From the NCBI GenBank assembly GCA_965203045.1, contig OZ241850.1, positions 620,001-684,000 on the forward strand: a DNA stretch of 64,000 nt, given 5' to 3'. The notes under the pieces are model-generated. The model was not told the DNA's origin. It was given only the letters and a program-made list of their open reading frames with translations, and ran no database searches. The first letter of the stretch is position 1; each line of letters opens with the position of its first letter. Positions 7,909-16,008 of the stretch are shown piece by piece. Origin of the DNA: G965203045 sp965203045. Its GTDB lineage: Bacteria > Pseudomonadota > Gammaproteobacteria > PS1 > Pseudothioglobaceae. The position numbers were made by a program, and so were the translations under genes.

Positions 7909-8049
7909 GTGATTTTGCAAAATTCAAACATTATCTCAGTTATATTTACCAAAGGCGGCGTTATTCTGATTACTATGGTTACCGGTAAGAAAAGGATAAC
8001 ATCCTCTGCGGATGAAGCACCGAAAGATAGCGCTTTAAGTAATCAGTAA
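7909..8049 (+). CDS. Possible 46-aa small ORF
   Basis: GTG start at 7909 gives 46 aa; an internal ATG gives a 24-aa basic peptide beginning MVTGKKRITSS. No good ribosome binding site and no recognised family. The 3' end of the frame contains GTAATCAGTA, the same 10 bases found in the tRNA-Thr fragment at 9404, so this may instead be degraded attachment-site DNA. Confidence 0.2.
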   Translation: MILQNSNIISVIFTKGGVILITMVTGKKRITSSADEAPKDSALSNQ

Positions 8050-8083
8050 TTAGCAAAAATTGATGAATTAGGGGTTAAAAGTA

Positions 8084-8344
8084 TTATTTATAAACTGACT
8101 TTCTGTGTGCTACTTTGACCACGAATATAGTCAATGGTTTCTTCTGCACGCTATATAGTACACGATATTTTCCTATTCTAAGTCTATATTTACCTTGACT
8201 TGATAATTTAATTGAATTATCAGGGAATGGATTGCCAGCTAACTTATCTATTTCTTTAATAATCTTTATAAGATATTCTTTAGCAACTTTTCTTAATTCT
8301 TTCTTAGCAGAAACTTTAACCTCTATTTTATATCTTGCCTTCAT
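8084..8344 (-). CDS. RelE/ParE-family toxin
   Basis: 86 aa, basic, with the plan of RelE/ParE toxins: an N-terminal helical pair (KKELRKVAKEYLIKIIKEID), the core segment LSSQGKYRLRIGKYRVLY and a final strand leading to VAHRKSVYK. Members cleave mRNA at the ribosome or poison gyrase; which applies cannot be told from sequence. The start overlaps the end of the antitoxin gene by 17 bases, the usual arrangement with the antitoxin first. The pair could stabilise the mobile element. Confidence 0.8.
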   Translation of the reverse strand: MKARYKIEVKVSAKKELRKVAKEYLIKIIKEIDKLAGNPFPDNSIKLSSQGKYRLRIGKYRVLYSVQKKPLTIFVVKVAHRKSVYK

Positions 8345-8591
8345 CTTTTAAACTCGCAACAACAGATTCAAAAGATATATTGGGTTCATGTTCTCTATCT
8401 TTAAAGACTAGTAAATCTTCTATATCTTCTCTTGATTCACGTAATTTATGCGTTAATGCTTCGTCCACAATAACAGAAATAGAACGAGATGTTTTTAAAG
8501 ATTTCAATTTTAGCGCTCTATGCATATCTGGATTGAAATACACAGTTGAACGTTTAGTTAATTTAGTTAGTGAAGCCATAATGCAATTCAT
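8328..8591 (-). CDS. Ribbon-helix-helix antitoxin
   Basis: Up to 87 aa. The segment RSTVYFNPDMHRALK is a classical RHH DNA-binding strand and first helix, followed by SRSISVIVDEAL as the second helix. The acidic C-terminal half would wrap the toxin. A second in-frame ATG at 8579 gives 83 aa starting MASLTK and may be the true start; neither has a clear ribosome binding site. RHH antitoxins normally repress their own promoter together with the toxin. Confidence 0.75.
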   Translation of the reverse strand: MNCIMASLTKLTKRSTVYFNPDMHRALKLKSLKTSRSISVIVDEALTHKLRESREDIEDLLVFKDREHEPNISFESVVASLKDEGKI

Positions 8592-8796
8592 AAAAAATTC
8601 ATGTAACGATATTATAACACAACCATCTAATTTTTGTAAAAAACCTTTTAACAGATGTAACTATTGTGATATATTTATCTTGTCTTATCTATTATCATAT
8701 ATTTTGTTGGATAGAAAAAAGTAAATTAAGATAATAATATCGCTATATCACAATTTAGACAAAATGATAGGTGACTTACCAGATATAATAATATGC

Positions 8797-8802
8797 TATA
8801 AT
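8797..8802 (+). promoter_or_regulatory. -10 element of leader 4
   Basis: TATAAT with an upstream TG (TGCTATAAT, extended -10), 12 bases before the P0 hairpin, matching the geometry seen at leader 1. Confidence 0.5.
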
Positions 8803-8813
8803 TTGCCTAAGCC

Positions 8814-8909
8814 GCTACTTATTAGTAGCAATACCAACTGCACAAACACAAGTCGTCTGGTTTGCAAGTTGGCAACAATGAGTGATTAAACTCTATTGTT
8901 GATGTTTGT
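8814..8909 (+). ncRNA. Structured RNA leader, copy 4 of 4
   Basis: P0 GCTACT/AGTAGC, P1 CCAAC/GTTGG, P2 CAAG/TTTG (extended by TC/GG at the loop side), P3 CAACAATGAG/CTCTATTGTTG (one bulge), P4 ACAAACA/TGTTTGT. The outer P4 pair is A-T here and G-C in copy 2, a compensatory change across the pseudoknot helix. It precedes an attenuator and a truncated gene. Confidence 0.7.
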
Positions 8910-8955
8910 AAATTGAATAACGCCAATCAAATCTAATTGGTTCCAAACCCGCAGG

Positions 8956-8996
8956 GGATACATTGCCCTGTTGGGTCAATGTATCCTTTGTTTTTT
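8956..8996 (+). terminator. Intrinsic terminator/attenuator after leader 4
   Basis: GGATACATTG and CAATGTATCC form a perfect 10-bp stem, with CCC/GGG stacked inside, followed by TTTGTTTTTT. The ribosome binding site AAGGAGG begins at 9012. A decayed copy of this segment lies near 34930-34990. Confidence 0.8.
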
Positions 8997-9023
8997 AACT
9001 TATCTAAAAACAAGGAGGATATT

Positions 9024-9089
9024 ATGGGCACATGCCTACATTACAAAAAAGAGAGTGATTTTTTAACTATAGGCTTAGGAAGATTATAA
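9024..9089 (+). pseudogene. Truncated leader-4 gene (21 codons)
   Basis: ATG after AAGGAGGATATT opens a 21-residue frame (MGTCLHYKKESDF...). About 20 nt after its stop the sequence passes abruptly into the 3' end of the integrase gene. The strong translation signals with almost no gene behind them suggest that a deletion joined the start of a leader-controlled gene to the integrase end. Confidence 0.45.
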
Positions 9090-9093
9090 TGAC

Positions 9094-9279
9094 TTGGCTA
9101 AAAACAAACCAATATCGTCTCATAGACTACGACATACAATGGCAACCAATATTGCTAATCATCCTAACAGCAATATCAAAGCATTACAGCAAATATTAGG
9201 GCATACAAGTTTAGAGGTAACATTGTCTTATGTCCATCCTCGTTTGGAGGATATGAGAAGAATGCAAGAACTGCTTTAA
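9094..9279 (+). pseudogene. Integrase C-terminal fragment
   Basis: Encodes the last 56 or so residues of the 6930 integrase, with H, R, H and Y of the catalytic site but lacking the N-terminal domain and the first catalytic arginine. It cannot be an active recombinase. It marks the end of a second, deleted ICE copy adjoining the tRNA-Thr fragment. Confidence 0.85.
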
Positions 9280-9370
9280 TTAAACAAATTCGTGGTAGCT
9301 ATTTCTAAATAAATCAATTTTTTAAAAAAAAGTTGCATAATATAAAAATTTGATTATAATAGTGGGGAAG
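9109..9370 (+). repeat. Direct repeat B: integrase 3' end plus flank
   Basis: Second copy of the repeat at 7647-7905. Recombination between the two would delete the intervening toxin-antitoxin genes and leader 4. Confidence 0.9.
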
Positions 9371-9400
9371 TGTCTGTTATCTCACTATTGTGGTTGTTGG

Positions 9401-9445
9401 TTTGTAATCAGTAGGTCCGCGGTTCGAGTCCGTGTGTCGGCACCA
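9401..9445 (+). other. tRNA-Thr(UGU) 3'-half fragment, probable ICE attachment site
   Basis: From the anticodon loop (TTTGTAATCAG) through the variable loop, the T-arm (CGCGG TTCGAGT CCGTG) and acceptor strand to CACCA, this matches the 3' half of a bacterial tRNA-Thr(UGU). The 5' half is absent, so it is not a functional tRNA but the displaced end left by site-specific integration. The intact tRNA would lie to the left of the window. A decayed counterpart is at 35171. Confidence 0.75.
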
Positions 9446-9704
9446 TTTGTACACCACAAATTGACACTGTTTTAGATGCTTTTATTTCCATTTTTTTAAT
9501 AATTTGTAATGCGGTTTTTTTAACTAAGTCTTTCCGAGATAGGGTTCGCGGGTATATTTTGCTTAGCACTACCAATGTTTCTTTTACTATTTTTGATTTG
9601 TCTATTGCTAAATGTGATAAATAGAAAGAAAATTATTTTTCTTTATAACCATAAATAAGTGTTAAGACGTAATAAAATGATATATTTAAGTTTAAGAGTT
9701 ACTT
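9446..9704. other. Junction region, possible gene relic
   Basis: On the - strand a 70-codon frame without a start codon runs from about 9640 back into the tRNA fragment (SKIVKETLVVLSKIYPRT and similar). It could be the tail of a gene cut by integration. Nothing else is recognisable. Confidence 0.25.
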
Positions 9705-12700
9705 TTAGGTATTATTCGTTTTATTTTGCTCATCTATATGTAATTCATACTCAAAACGAAACTCTGTGGGGGTAATTAAGAAATTTTCTTTCTTAAAATC
9801 TGGTATTTTACGTATCTCATCATCTCCAACTAAAAAAATCTCATATGGCTTAGGGCCTTTTTCTGCAAATTCTTTTTCATTCTCACTCATAAAAAACTGA
9901 TTGTTTGAGTAACGTTTAACTTCCACACGCTTCCATTCACCATTATCCTTATACTTTAAGTCATAGCCAGCACTGTCATTTACTTGGGATACCCAGTGAA
10001 CGTTATCTTTACCATGTTCAGCTACGAGAGCATTATATACTTTTTCTTCTGCTTTTTTGCCTACATTAATTTTGTTTTTATTAATTCGCGAATTATACAA
10101 ACCACCATTATGTGAGGTGACACTTACTTGTTTATTTGTGATAGGTTTAGATAACTGAGCGACAATAATTGGTAAATTTTTGGCGCTACCTTGACGATTT
10201 AGCGCTTTAATATTTGCTTCATTCTCTTTTTCTTTTAACCAAGCTTGAACTTTGGACAAGCCATCTTTAAAATACAACAAACTAATAATTTCTAGTCTTC
10301 CTTCTAAATCTTCAAAATTGATATTTTGTTTATTCTCTTTATATATTTGTTCAACATTTTTACTAGTTGCTCTACATTCTGATAAGTCAACAATGTCTTT
10401 TACTAATTTATCTACAATAGTTTGGTAATTTATTTGATAATTTATATCGATTTCATTTCTTAGTTTTTCTGACTCTCTGGCAATATTAATATCTTCATAT
10501 TCATTGACAAGTTTAAGAAAGCTTTCTTGTTTGTCCCTTATCTCACACCAATTATATGCCTTTTTCTTAAATTTTGATAAACTATCATTTAAACATTGTT
10601 TAAGCTTTGCTTCATGGTACTTTGAAAAATCTAATCGATAGTAAGCTTTATCATTAAACTGCTTGACAGATAATTGCAATTTTTTAAACAACAATTTTAA
10701 ATACTCACAAGTTTTAATATCTGATAAATCTTTATAATCTATTTTTGTTATATCTATACTAGCTATTTTTAAATCAGCGATTATTAAACTTGAATTATCA
10801 CGAATAAGTTCAAACTCAGGTTGTTTTTTTAAACTCTTATATATTGCACCCCAAAAAGAACAATATTCATCAGAGATGCCTAGTAAATTTCTTGCTTCTG
10901 CAAGTTTTTCATATCCAATATCATTTTTAATGGACTTTTCAATATATTCATAATCTTGGCTAACTATGTCTCTAAAAATCTTAGTATCTTCTATATCAAA
11001 TACGATACCTAAAATATCTGCAAAAGATTCTTGGAAGTCAAAATCACTTTTTAACTTAGCTAATGTAATGTCTTTATTTATCTTTATTAAATATCTATCA
11101 TTGTGTTTTGTATAATCAAAATTGCTTAATTCAAACCCCTCACCATTTCTTGTATATTGAGCATTGCTACAAAAAGCAATTTCTACATCACTAAGCTTTG
11201 ATACTTCAGATTTACTAGCCCTGTCTGAGTCTATGTCTTTTAATCTATAAGCTAAAATAAATGGCTTAATCTCCTTAATAGTTGACTGAAATTCTTCTGT
11301 AAGATCTTTAATTATTTCTATGCTATTATCATCAATTTCAATTTCTAATGATTTTAAATCTTTTATCTTAAAAAATTCAATAACGCTTTTTGTATTCTGT
11401 CTTCTAGGGTATTTTAAAACCGCAAATGAATTTACAAGTTTTTTAGGTAATTTAATACCTCCATTATAATATATACCTTCTATTGGGAAATAGTCTGTCT
11501 TTTCTCCTTTTGTTCCAAATAGCTTAATATTAGAAAGATCATAATCTTGAAGCCCTTTGTTCTTCTCAAAATGTTTAATGCATAATTTATAAATTGTTTG
11601 TGCATTATCTCCTTTTGGAGATTTTTCTGGTAATTCTTGTAATATTCTCTTAACAGCATCAAAAGACAATTGCTCAAATTTATTAACACCTCCACACTTT
11701 AGTAAAGTAGTTTCTATATCACGTTGAGATATATTAAATTCACTGGGTATATTGCTGTAATTAAAAGATTGCTTATTGATTAATTTAGTCAAATTTTTAT
11801 TATCTATTAAATAATCTTTAAAGACTTGTGACGATATTATTTGGTGTTTGATATATGACAAACAATTATATTTGTGATAGTATTTACCTATCCACTCACC
11901 TTTCTCAGAATATAGAAATTCATCATTATGGTTTTCATCATCAAGTTGGTATTGCAAATATCTATCTTTATGAAACCATAGAGCAATTTTTTCTAAAGAC
12001 ATTTTAGCTATACATTTTTCAAATTCTTCTATTTTTGTATATTTGATTTTTGCATCTCTATAATTTGTAGGAGGGTCTTTATCTGAAAATACAAATGAAA
12101 TATACTGTGTTAGAGGGTCTTTATCTGAAAATACAAGTGAAATATACTGTGTTGGTATATATTGATTAATAATTTCCTCAACTTCAATTTTTTTAGCATA
12201 TTGATTAACGCCTAGCCATAAGAAAAACTTTTCTATCCTCTCAACATCAGCATCACCTTTATCTAATTCATAAACTGAAATATCTGCTAAAAATTGACTT
12301 TTATCAAAAACATCAGCAAAAAGATACTCTGTTAATTTGCCTGATGGATAACTTTTTGATAGGTATAAATCTTTAGCGTCTGAGAGACGTTTATCTTTAT
12401 TAATAAGCTGAACTTTTATATCTTTTGGTATATTAGTATTTTCCAAATGCTGATAATTTTCAAACAATGAATTTACCATTTCATTGATAATGTCAATATG
12501 ATTGACATTTTCTTTTTTAAGTTCAGTATTTGTGCTAGTAACTATTTTTTGTAATACTTGGGCCGGCTCATAACTTTGTATAGTGGTAAATTCTTTTAAT
12601 ATCCTTTGTAAATCACGAGCTTTTTCAGAAGAATTAATAGAAAATTTACCAATAAGTCTTTTAAATAATTCCTTATGTATAAATTTAATTTTGACAAAAC

Positions 12701-14159
12701 CTGGAATCTTAAATTCAAATTTTGGTGGGGTAAAAAGAATTTCATCAGTACTAGTTAACTCATTATTATTATCGATTAAACAAGCTATTTTTTGATTATT
12801 AAGTTTAATTTTTTCAGCAAGAAGATAGATAAATTCAACTCTAAGGTCCATATCTTGAATTAATGAGCTTAGTTCATCAATTTTTTCTATACTTATTTCA
12901 CAATTTAAATCATATTCTTTTAAATTGAAACTATTATCATGAGGAATTAATAAATTTGGGAACAAATTAACAAAATCATTATCCTTAATAAACTCTGATA
13001 GCGAATTATGATATATGACATCTGATTTACTTCGATATTTACCATCTAAACATGGAAATATTTCATCATGCTCTATTGATTTATCAATTTCTTCATAAAA
13101 TTCCAATTCTCCTAATCTATCATTGCAATACTTAAATTCAAGAAATTGTAAAGCTTGATAGCTAACTTTATTTTCGGTAATACTTAATGCAGTATCAATT
13201 ATCAGTGATACTAATTTTTTGAGTATATGGATATTTTTATCATTTTTAATTAAATCATTTCTTGAGCTGTTTAGTTCAAATGTGCCGTGGGCAATGAATG
13301 GAAAATCTATCTTAATATTAGTTGGAAAATAGGCAAACAACTTATCATTTTCTCTATTGCTTAGCTCTTTATTAAAAGCTATTGCTAAATAATATTCATT
13401 TCTATTTTGCTCCTTATCTTCTTCTGTCAAATATTTATCTGGCATAGTGCCTTTTAGATTTTTAATTTCCCAGTCTTCTGGTTTTAATTTTTCCTCTTGT
13501 TCTTCACTTACACTAATATTAATCTTTTTAATATGATTTAGAAACAACATTATTTCTGGTTTTAATTGTCTAATCTGTTTCTCAATATCTTCTAAATTAT
13601 CTTTTTTAAATTTAATAATAATATCAGTTGTGTAATAACTATTTTGTGTGCCCTCTTCAGCCTCTTCTACTTCAGGAATTGCCAAAACTGCCATTTTTTT
13701 TGGTTTTTCATTAAATTTTGCTTTTTGTGATATTTCCTCCAATTTTCTTTTTGCAATTTTTTCAGAAAATCTAATAATTAAACCATTTATATTAATTCTT
13801 ATCTCTTCTGCCCAATTTATAATAGAGCGGAATCCTAACCCTTTATCACCTATTAAACTATTGAGCTTCTTTGGGCTTTGATTTGCCAACATTAAAGATT
13901 TAATACCATCACTAGTAAAGGGCTCACCCAAATTAGAAATTATTAATAATTGGTCTCGTTCATTAAGTTCTATAGAAACCTCACTTGATTCGGCATCATC
14001 AGCATTTTGCAATAATTCTAATAATTGCCTACCTCTATAATCATTATTAGTTTTTGACTCCCCCTTATAATCAGCATCAATTCTATTAAGTTCTGATGGA
14101 TCACTATATTCTTTGGTTCTTTGGTCTATTAGTTCAATAATTTTATCTTTAAAAGTCAT
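9705..14159 (-). CDS. Giant GHKL (sacsin/Hsp90-like) ATPase with C-terminal DUF3883 nuclease-like domain
   Basis: 1484 aa from ATG at 14159; the frame is open 38 codons further upstream, but those residues do not resemble the family start. The Bergerat ATP site is at the N-terminus: LLELLQNADDAE (47-58), ISNLGEPF (74-81) and GDKGLGF (104-110). A long helical middle follows with no recognised domain. The last 120 residues match DUF3883 (NOV C-terminal), with a PD-(D/E)XK-like set D1400, E1413, K1415 (GYDLKY ... VEVKRY). ATPase-plus-nuclease giants of this layout are frequent in defence islands, so an anti-phage or restriction role is likely but unproven. It contains a 14-residue tandem duplication (see the repeat at 12071). 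It stands alone on the - strand. Confidence 0.75.
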   Translation of the reverse strand: MTFKDKIIELIDQRTKEYSDPSELNRIDADYKGESKTNNDYRGRQLLELLQNADDAESSEVSIELNERDQLLIISNLGEPFTSDGIKSLMLANQSPKKLNSLIGDKGLGFRSIINWAEEIRININGLIIRFSEKIAKRKLEEISQKAKFNEKPKKMAVLAIPEVEEAEEGTQNSYYTTDIIIKFKKDNLEDIEKQIRQLKPEIMLFLNHIKKINISVSEEQEEKLKPEDWEIKNLKGTMPDKYLTEEDKEQNRNEYYLAIAFNKELSNRENDKLFAYFPTNIKIDFPFIAHGTFELNSSRNDLIKNDKNIHILKKLVSLIIDTALSITENKVSYQALQFLEFKYCNDRLGELEFYEEIDKSIEHDEIFPCLDGKYRSKSDVIYHNSLSEFIKDNDFVNLFPNLLIPHDNSFNLKEYDLNCEISIEKIDELSSLIQDMDLRVEFIYLLAEKIKLNNQKIACLIDNNNELTSTDEILFTPPKFEFKIPGFVKIKFIHKELFKRLIGKFSINSSEKARDLQRILKEFTTIQSYEPAQVLQKIVTSTNTELKKENVNHIDIINEMVNSLFENYQHLENTNIPKDIKVQLINKDKRLSDAKDLYLSKSYPSGKLTEYLFADVFDKSQFLADISVYELDKGDADVERIEKFFLWLGVNQYAKKIEVEEIINQYIPTQYISLVFSDKDPLTQYISFVFSDKDPPTNYRDAKIKYTKIEEFEKCIAKMSLEKIALWFHKDRYLQYQLDDENHNDEFLYSEKGEWIGKYYHKYNCLSYIKHQIISSQVFKDYLIDNKNLTKLINKQSFNYSNIPSEFNISQRDIETTLLKCGGVNKFEQLSFDAVKRILQELPEKSPKGDNAQTIYKLCIKHFEKNKGLQDYDLSNIKLFGTKGEKTDYFPIEGIYYNGGIKLPKKLVNSFAVLKYPRRQNTKSVIEFFKIKDLKSLEIEIDDNSIEIIKDLTEEFQSTIKEIKPFILAYRLKDIDSDRASKSEVSKLSDVEIAFCSNAQYTRNGEGFELSNFDYTKHNDRYLIKINKDITLAKLKSDFDFQESFADILGIVFDIEDTKIFRDIVSQDYEYIEKSIKNDIGYEKLAEARNLLGISDEYCSFWGAIYKSLKKQPEFELIRDNSSLIIADLKIASIDITKIDYKDLSDIKTCEYLKLLFKKLQLSVKQFNDKAYYRLDFSKYHEAKLKQCLNDSLSKFKKKAYNWCEIRDKQESFLKLVNEYEDINIARESEKLRNEIDINYQINYQTIVDKLVKDIVDLSECRATSKNVEQIYKENKQNINFEDLEGRLEIISLLYFKDGLSKVQAWLKEKENEANIKALNRQGSAKNLPIIVAQLSKPITNKQVSVTSHNGGLYNSRINKNKINVGKKAEEKVYNALVAEHGKDNVHWVSQVNDSAGYDLKYKDNGEWKRVEVKRYSNNQFFMSENEKEFAEKGPKPYEIFLVGDDEIRKIPDFKKENFLITPTEFRFEYELHIDEQNKTNNT
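12071..12154 (-). repeat. 42-bp tandem duplication inside the giant ATPase gene
   Basis: Units 12071-12112 and 12113-12154 differ at one or two bases and keep the frame, duplicating a 14-residue segment containing FSDKDP. It is recent and in frame, so the protein stays intact. Confidence 0.9.
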
Positions 14160-14460
14160 ATTATCATTATGCTGTAAAGTAAATAGCCAAATTTTAAAAT
14201 AATTGATGTATTTATTAATACCTATTTGGAAAATACTTTTTACACTAAAATAGTTTATATTTTTGATTTGCATATAGCAAACAAAAAACTATATCAAGAT
14301 TAAACACTGTAGTTATAAAACTGAGAAAAACTATCTTGGTTGAACTGGGAATCTTCAATACGAACAAAACAAAAAACTTAAATTATTGTAGCAATTTGGA
14401 CAAAATTAACGCCAAGAATAGACAACATTTAATCCACGAGACAAGCAGTAAATCAACGCA
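14160..14460. other. Non-coding gap upstream of the giant ATPase
   Basis: AT-rich. No convincing ORF, hairpin or RNA seen; the ATPase promoter (reading leftwards) should lie here. Confidence 0.3.
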
Positions 14461-14766
14461 TTATTTAGATGGAGCATCAACTGCCAAACCCTTATTTTTC
14501 TTTATTAAGAAAATCAGAGCTATAATTTGCACACCTATTAAAATTATCGGCAATATTGCTATCGTTGTAAAATAAATCCAAATAAATGGCGATAAGAACA
14601 ATAAATTAATTAAATTGATGACAATAGCTGCCACCCCAAACCCAAATCCTTCGCCATAAGCAAACATTGCAAGTAACGCAACAACAACCGTTAACCACAT
14701 ACCAAATGGCATAAAAATTGCCAATATAGAAAATACTAACGCCGCGATACCTAATCCCTTTTGCAT
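14461..14766 (-). CDS. Small multi-pass membrane protein, 101 aa
   Basis: Three to four hydrophobic segments (residues 5-25, 28-48, 50-65 and 68-90) with a short lysine-rich C-terminus. The composition, rich in F, I and L with glycines (GEGFGFG), suggests an integral inner-membrane protein. No family recognised and no partner gene; it lies between the giant ATPase and the DUF2726 lipoprotein on the same strand. Confidence 0.6.
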   Translation of the reverse strand: MQKGLGIAALVFSILAIFMPFGMWLTVVVALLAMFAYGEGFGFGVAAIVINLINLLFLSPFIWIYFTTIAILPIILIGVQIIALIFLIKKNKGLAVDAPSK

Positions 14767-14972
14767 AATATAGTCCTACCTTTATTTATTAATTCTTATA
14801 TCTAAATTGCTTATAAATAAAATTCATTTTTGATAATAGTATATACTGATTGCTAGATATTACCACTATTAAAAATCTAACTAAACAGACGCTATCAACC
14901 ACCATATACAATTAAATTAACAGGACCTGCTAAGAAGGTTTATAAATGAACAAAAAATACTAAAAAACTGGC

Positions 14973-15506
14973 TTAGCTAACTTTTTCATTGCCTAGTCTA
15001 AAATTAATTTGTTGCCATATTTCCTGTAATTGATTATCAATGTTATTAGGTGTGATAGCAAAATATAACAAGCCTGCACTCTCCACTGCGTTCCTTTTAA
15101 CAGTATCTCTCAAGTTTGAAGTTTCACCATAATGACCTTCACCATGATATTCAATTACTGCCACAGGATTAAAATTTCTATCAGTAATACAAAAATCGCA
15201 TCTTTTGCTATTGACATCTTTATAGACTGAATAATCTTTATGTTGCAATATTTCGCCTAAACTTACTTGGGCAAATACAATACCATTTTTATTTTTACTG
15301 CATTGGTTGATAAGTTTCCAGTAAAGTTTTCTTTCAGAATAGTTAAGTATTGGTTGCCAGTCGTATCTATTTCGTCTAACATGGGCAATTTCTTCTTGAT
15401 TATGAGATGGTGTTGGCCATGTTGGGGTTGTGCGATTTTCAAAACCATCTATAGTACAACCTGATAATAAAAATAAGGTTGCACCAATAAACAGTATTTT
15501 AACCAT
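14973..15506 (-). CDS. Predicted lipoprotein with a DUF2726 nuclease-like domain
   Basis: 177 aa. The N-terminus MVKILFIGATLFLLSGC is a lipoprotein signal with lipobox LSGC (C17). Residues 50-165 resemble DUF2726: NYSERKLYWKL, then KRCDFCITDRNFNPVAVIEYHGEGHY, a D...E.H arrangement like restriction-endonuclease-fold proteins. DUF2726 is usually a cytosolic or inner-membrane nuclease-like domain, so a lipid-anchored, exported form is unusual. It starts 3 nt after the HU gene stop, so the two are probably co-transcribed. A surface or periplasmic nuclease acting on incoming DNA is possible. Confidence 0.65.
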   Translation of the reverse strand: MVKILFIGATLFLLSGCTIDGFENRTTPTWPTPSHNQEEIAHVRRNRYDWQPILNYSERKLYWKLINQCSKNKNGIVFAQVSLGEILQHKDYSVYKDVNSKRCDFCITDRNFNPVAVIEYHGEGHYGETSNLRDTVKRNAVESAGLLYFAITPNNIDNQLQEIWQQINFRLGNEKVS

Positions 15507-15509
15507 CTA

Positions 15510-15782
15510 TCAATTAACCGCACCTTTAAGACTTTTGCCCGCCTTAAATACAGGCACACTACTTGCCGCTATTTGTATTTTTGCTCCTGTTTGAGGATTA
15601 CGACCAGCACGAGCTGCGCGGTTTCTAACAACAAAACTCCCAAACCCTGGTATAACAACTCTACCGCCACTACTTAATTCATCAGTAATTGCCCCAATAA
15701 TAGCATCAATGCTCTTAGCGCTTTGTGCTTTGTTTAACCCTGATTTACTAGCAACAGCAGATATCAACTCACTTTTATTCAT
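15510..15782 (-). CDS. HU-family DNA-binding protein
   Basis: 90 aa from ATG at 15782, preceded by GGAG with proper spacing; the longer frame from 15866 has a hydrophobic N-terminus unlike HU. It starts MNKSELISAVASKSGL, has the conserved GFGSF and the arm motif with RNPQTG, and ends KAGKSLKGAVN, as in HU-beta. HU bends and compacts DNA as a dimer. An island copy next to a nuclease-like lipoprotein may be an accessory paralogue rather than the main HU. Confidence 0.9.
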   Translation of the reverse strand: MNKSELISAVASKSGLNKAQSAKSIDAIIGAITDELSSGGRVVIPGFGSFVVRNRAARAGRNPQTGAKIQIAASSVPVFKAGKSLKGAVN

Positions 15783-15987
15783 ATTACTTTCTCCATTTAT
15801 TAAACAAAAACCACAACCATAGCCTTTATGCCATAAAATAAAATAAAAATTAAAAAAACACACCACACCAACACTTGATTTGCTATTACCTATTTAAAAT
15901 TTTATTACTTGTGTAAAGTTGCTTAGTATAAATTTTTAATTTTAATAAGTAGGAATAATTATTTATTAGATTACCATGTATCAAATT

Positions 15988-16008
15988 ATATTTTTATAGT
16001 ATCATAAT
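15988..16008 (+). promoter_or_regulatory. Promoter/operator box shared with the Dcm gene region
   Basis: ATATTTTTATAGTAT followed by YATAAT occurs here, running into the ATG of the 568-aa ATPase, and again at 26676-26696 before the cytosine methyltransferase; one of 21 bases differs. It could contain a -10 element (TATAGT) or be a shared operator. Confidence 0.4.

Noticed and set aside
8335..8724. 129-codon ORF on +
   Set aside because: Antisense to the antitoxin gene with no ribosome binding site; the - strand pair is a recognised toxin-antitoxin module.
9401..9445. Functional tRNA gene
   Set aside because: Only the 3' half from the anticodon loop onward is present; no D-arm or 5' acceptor strand upstream.
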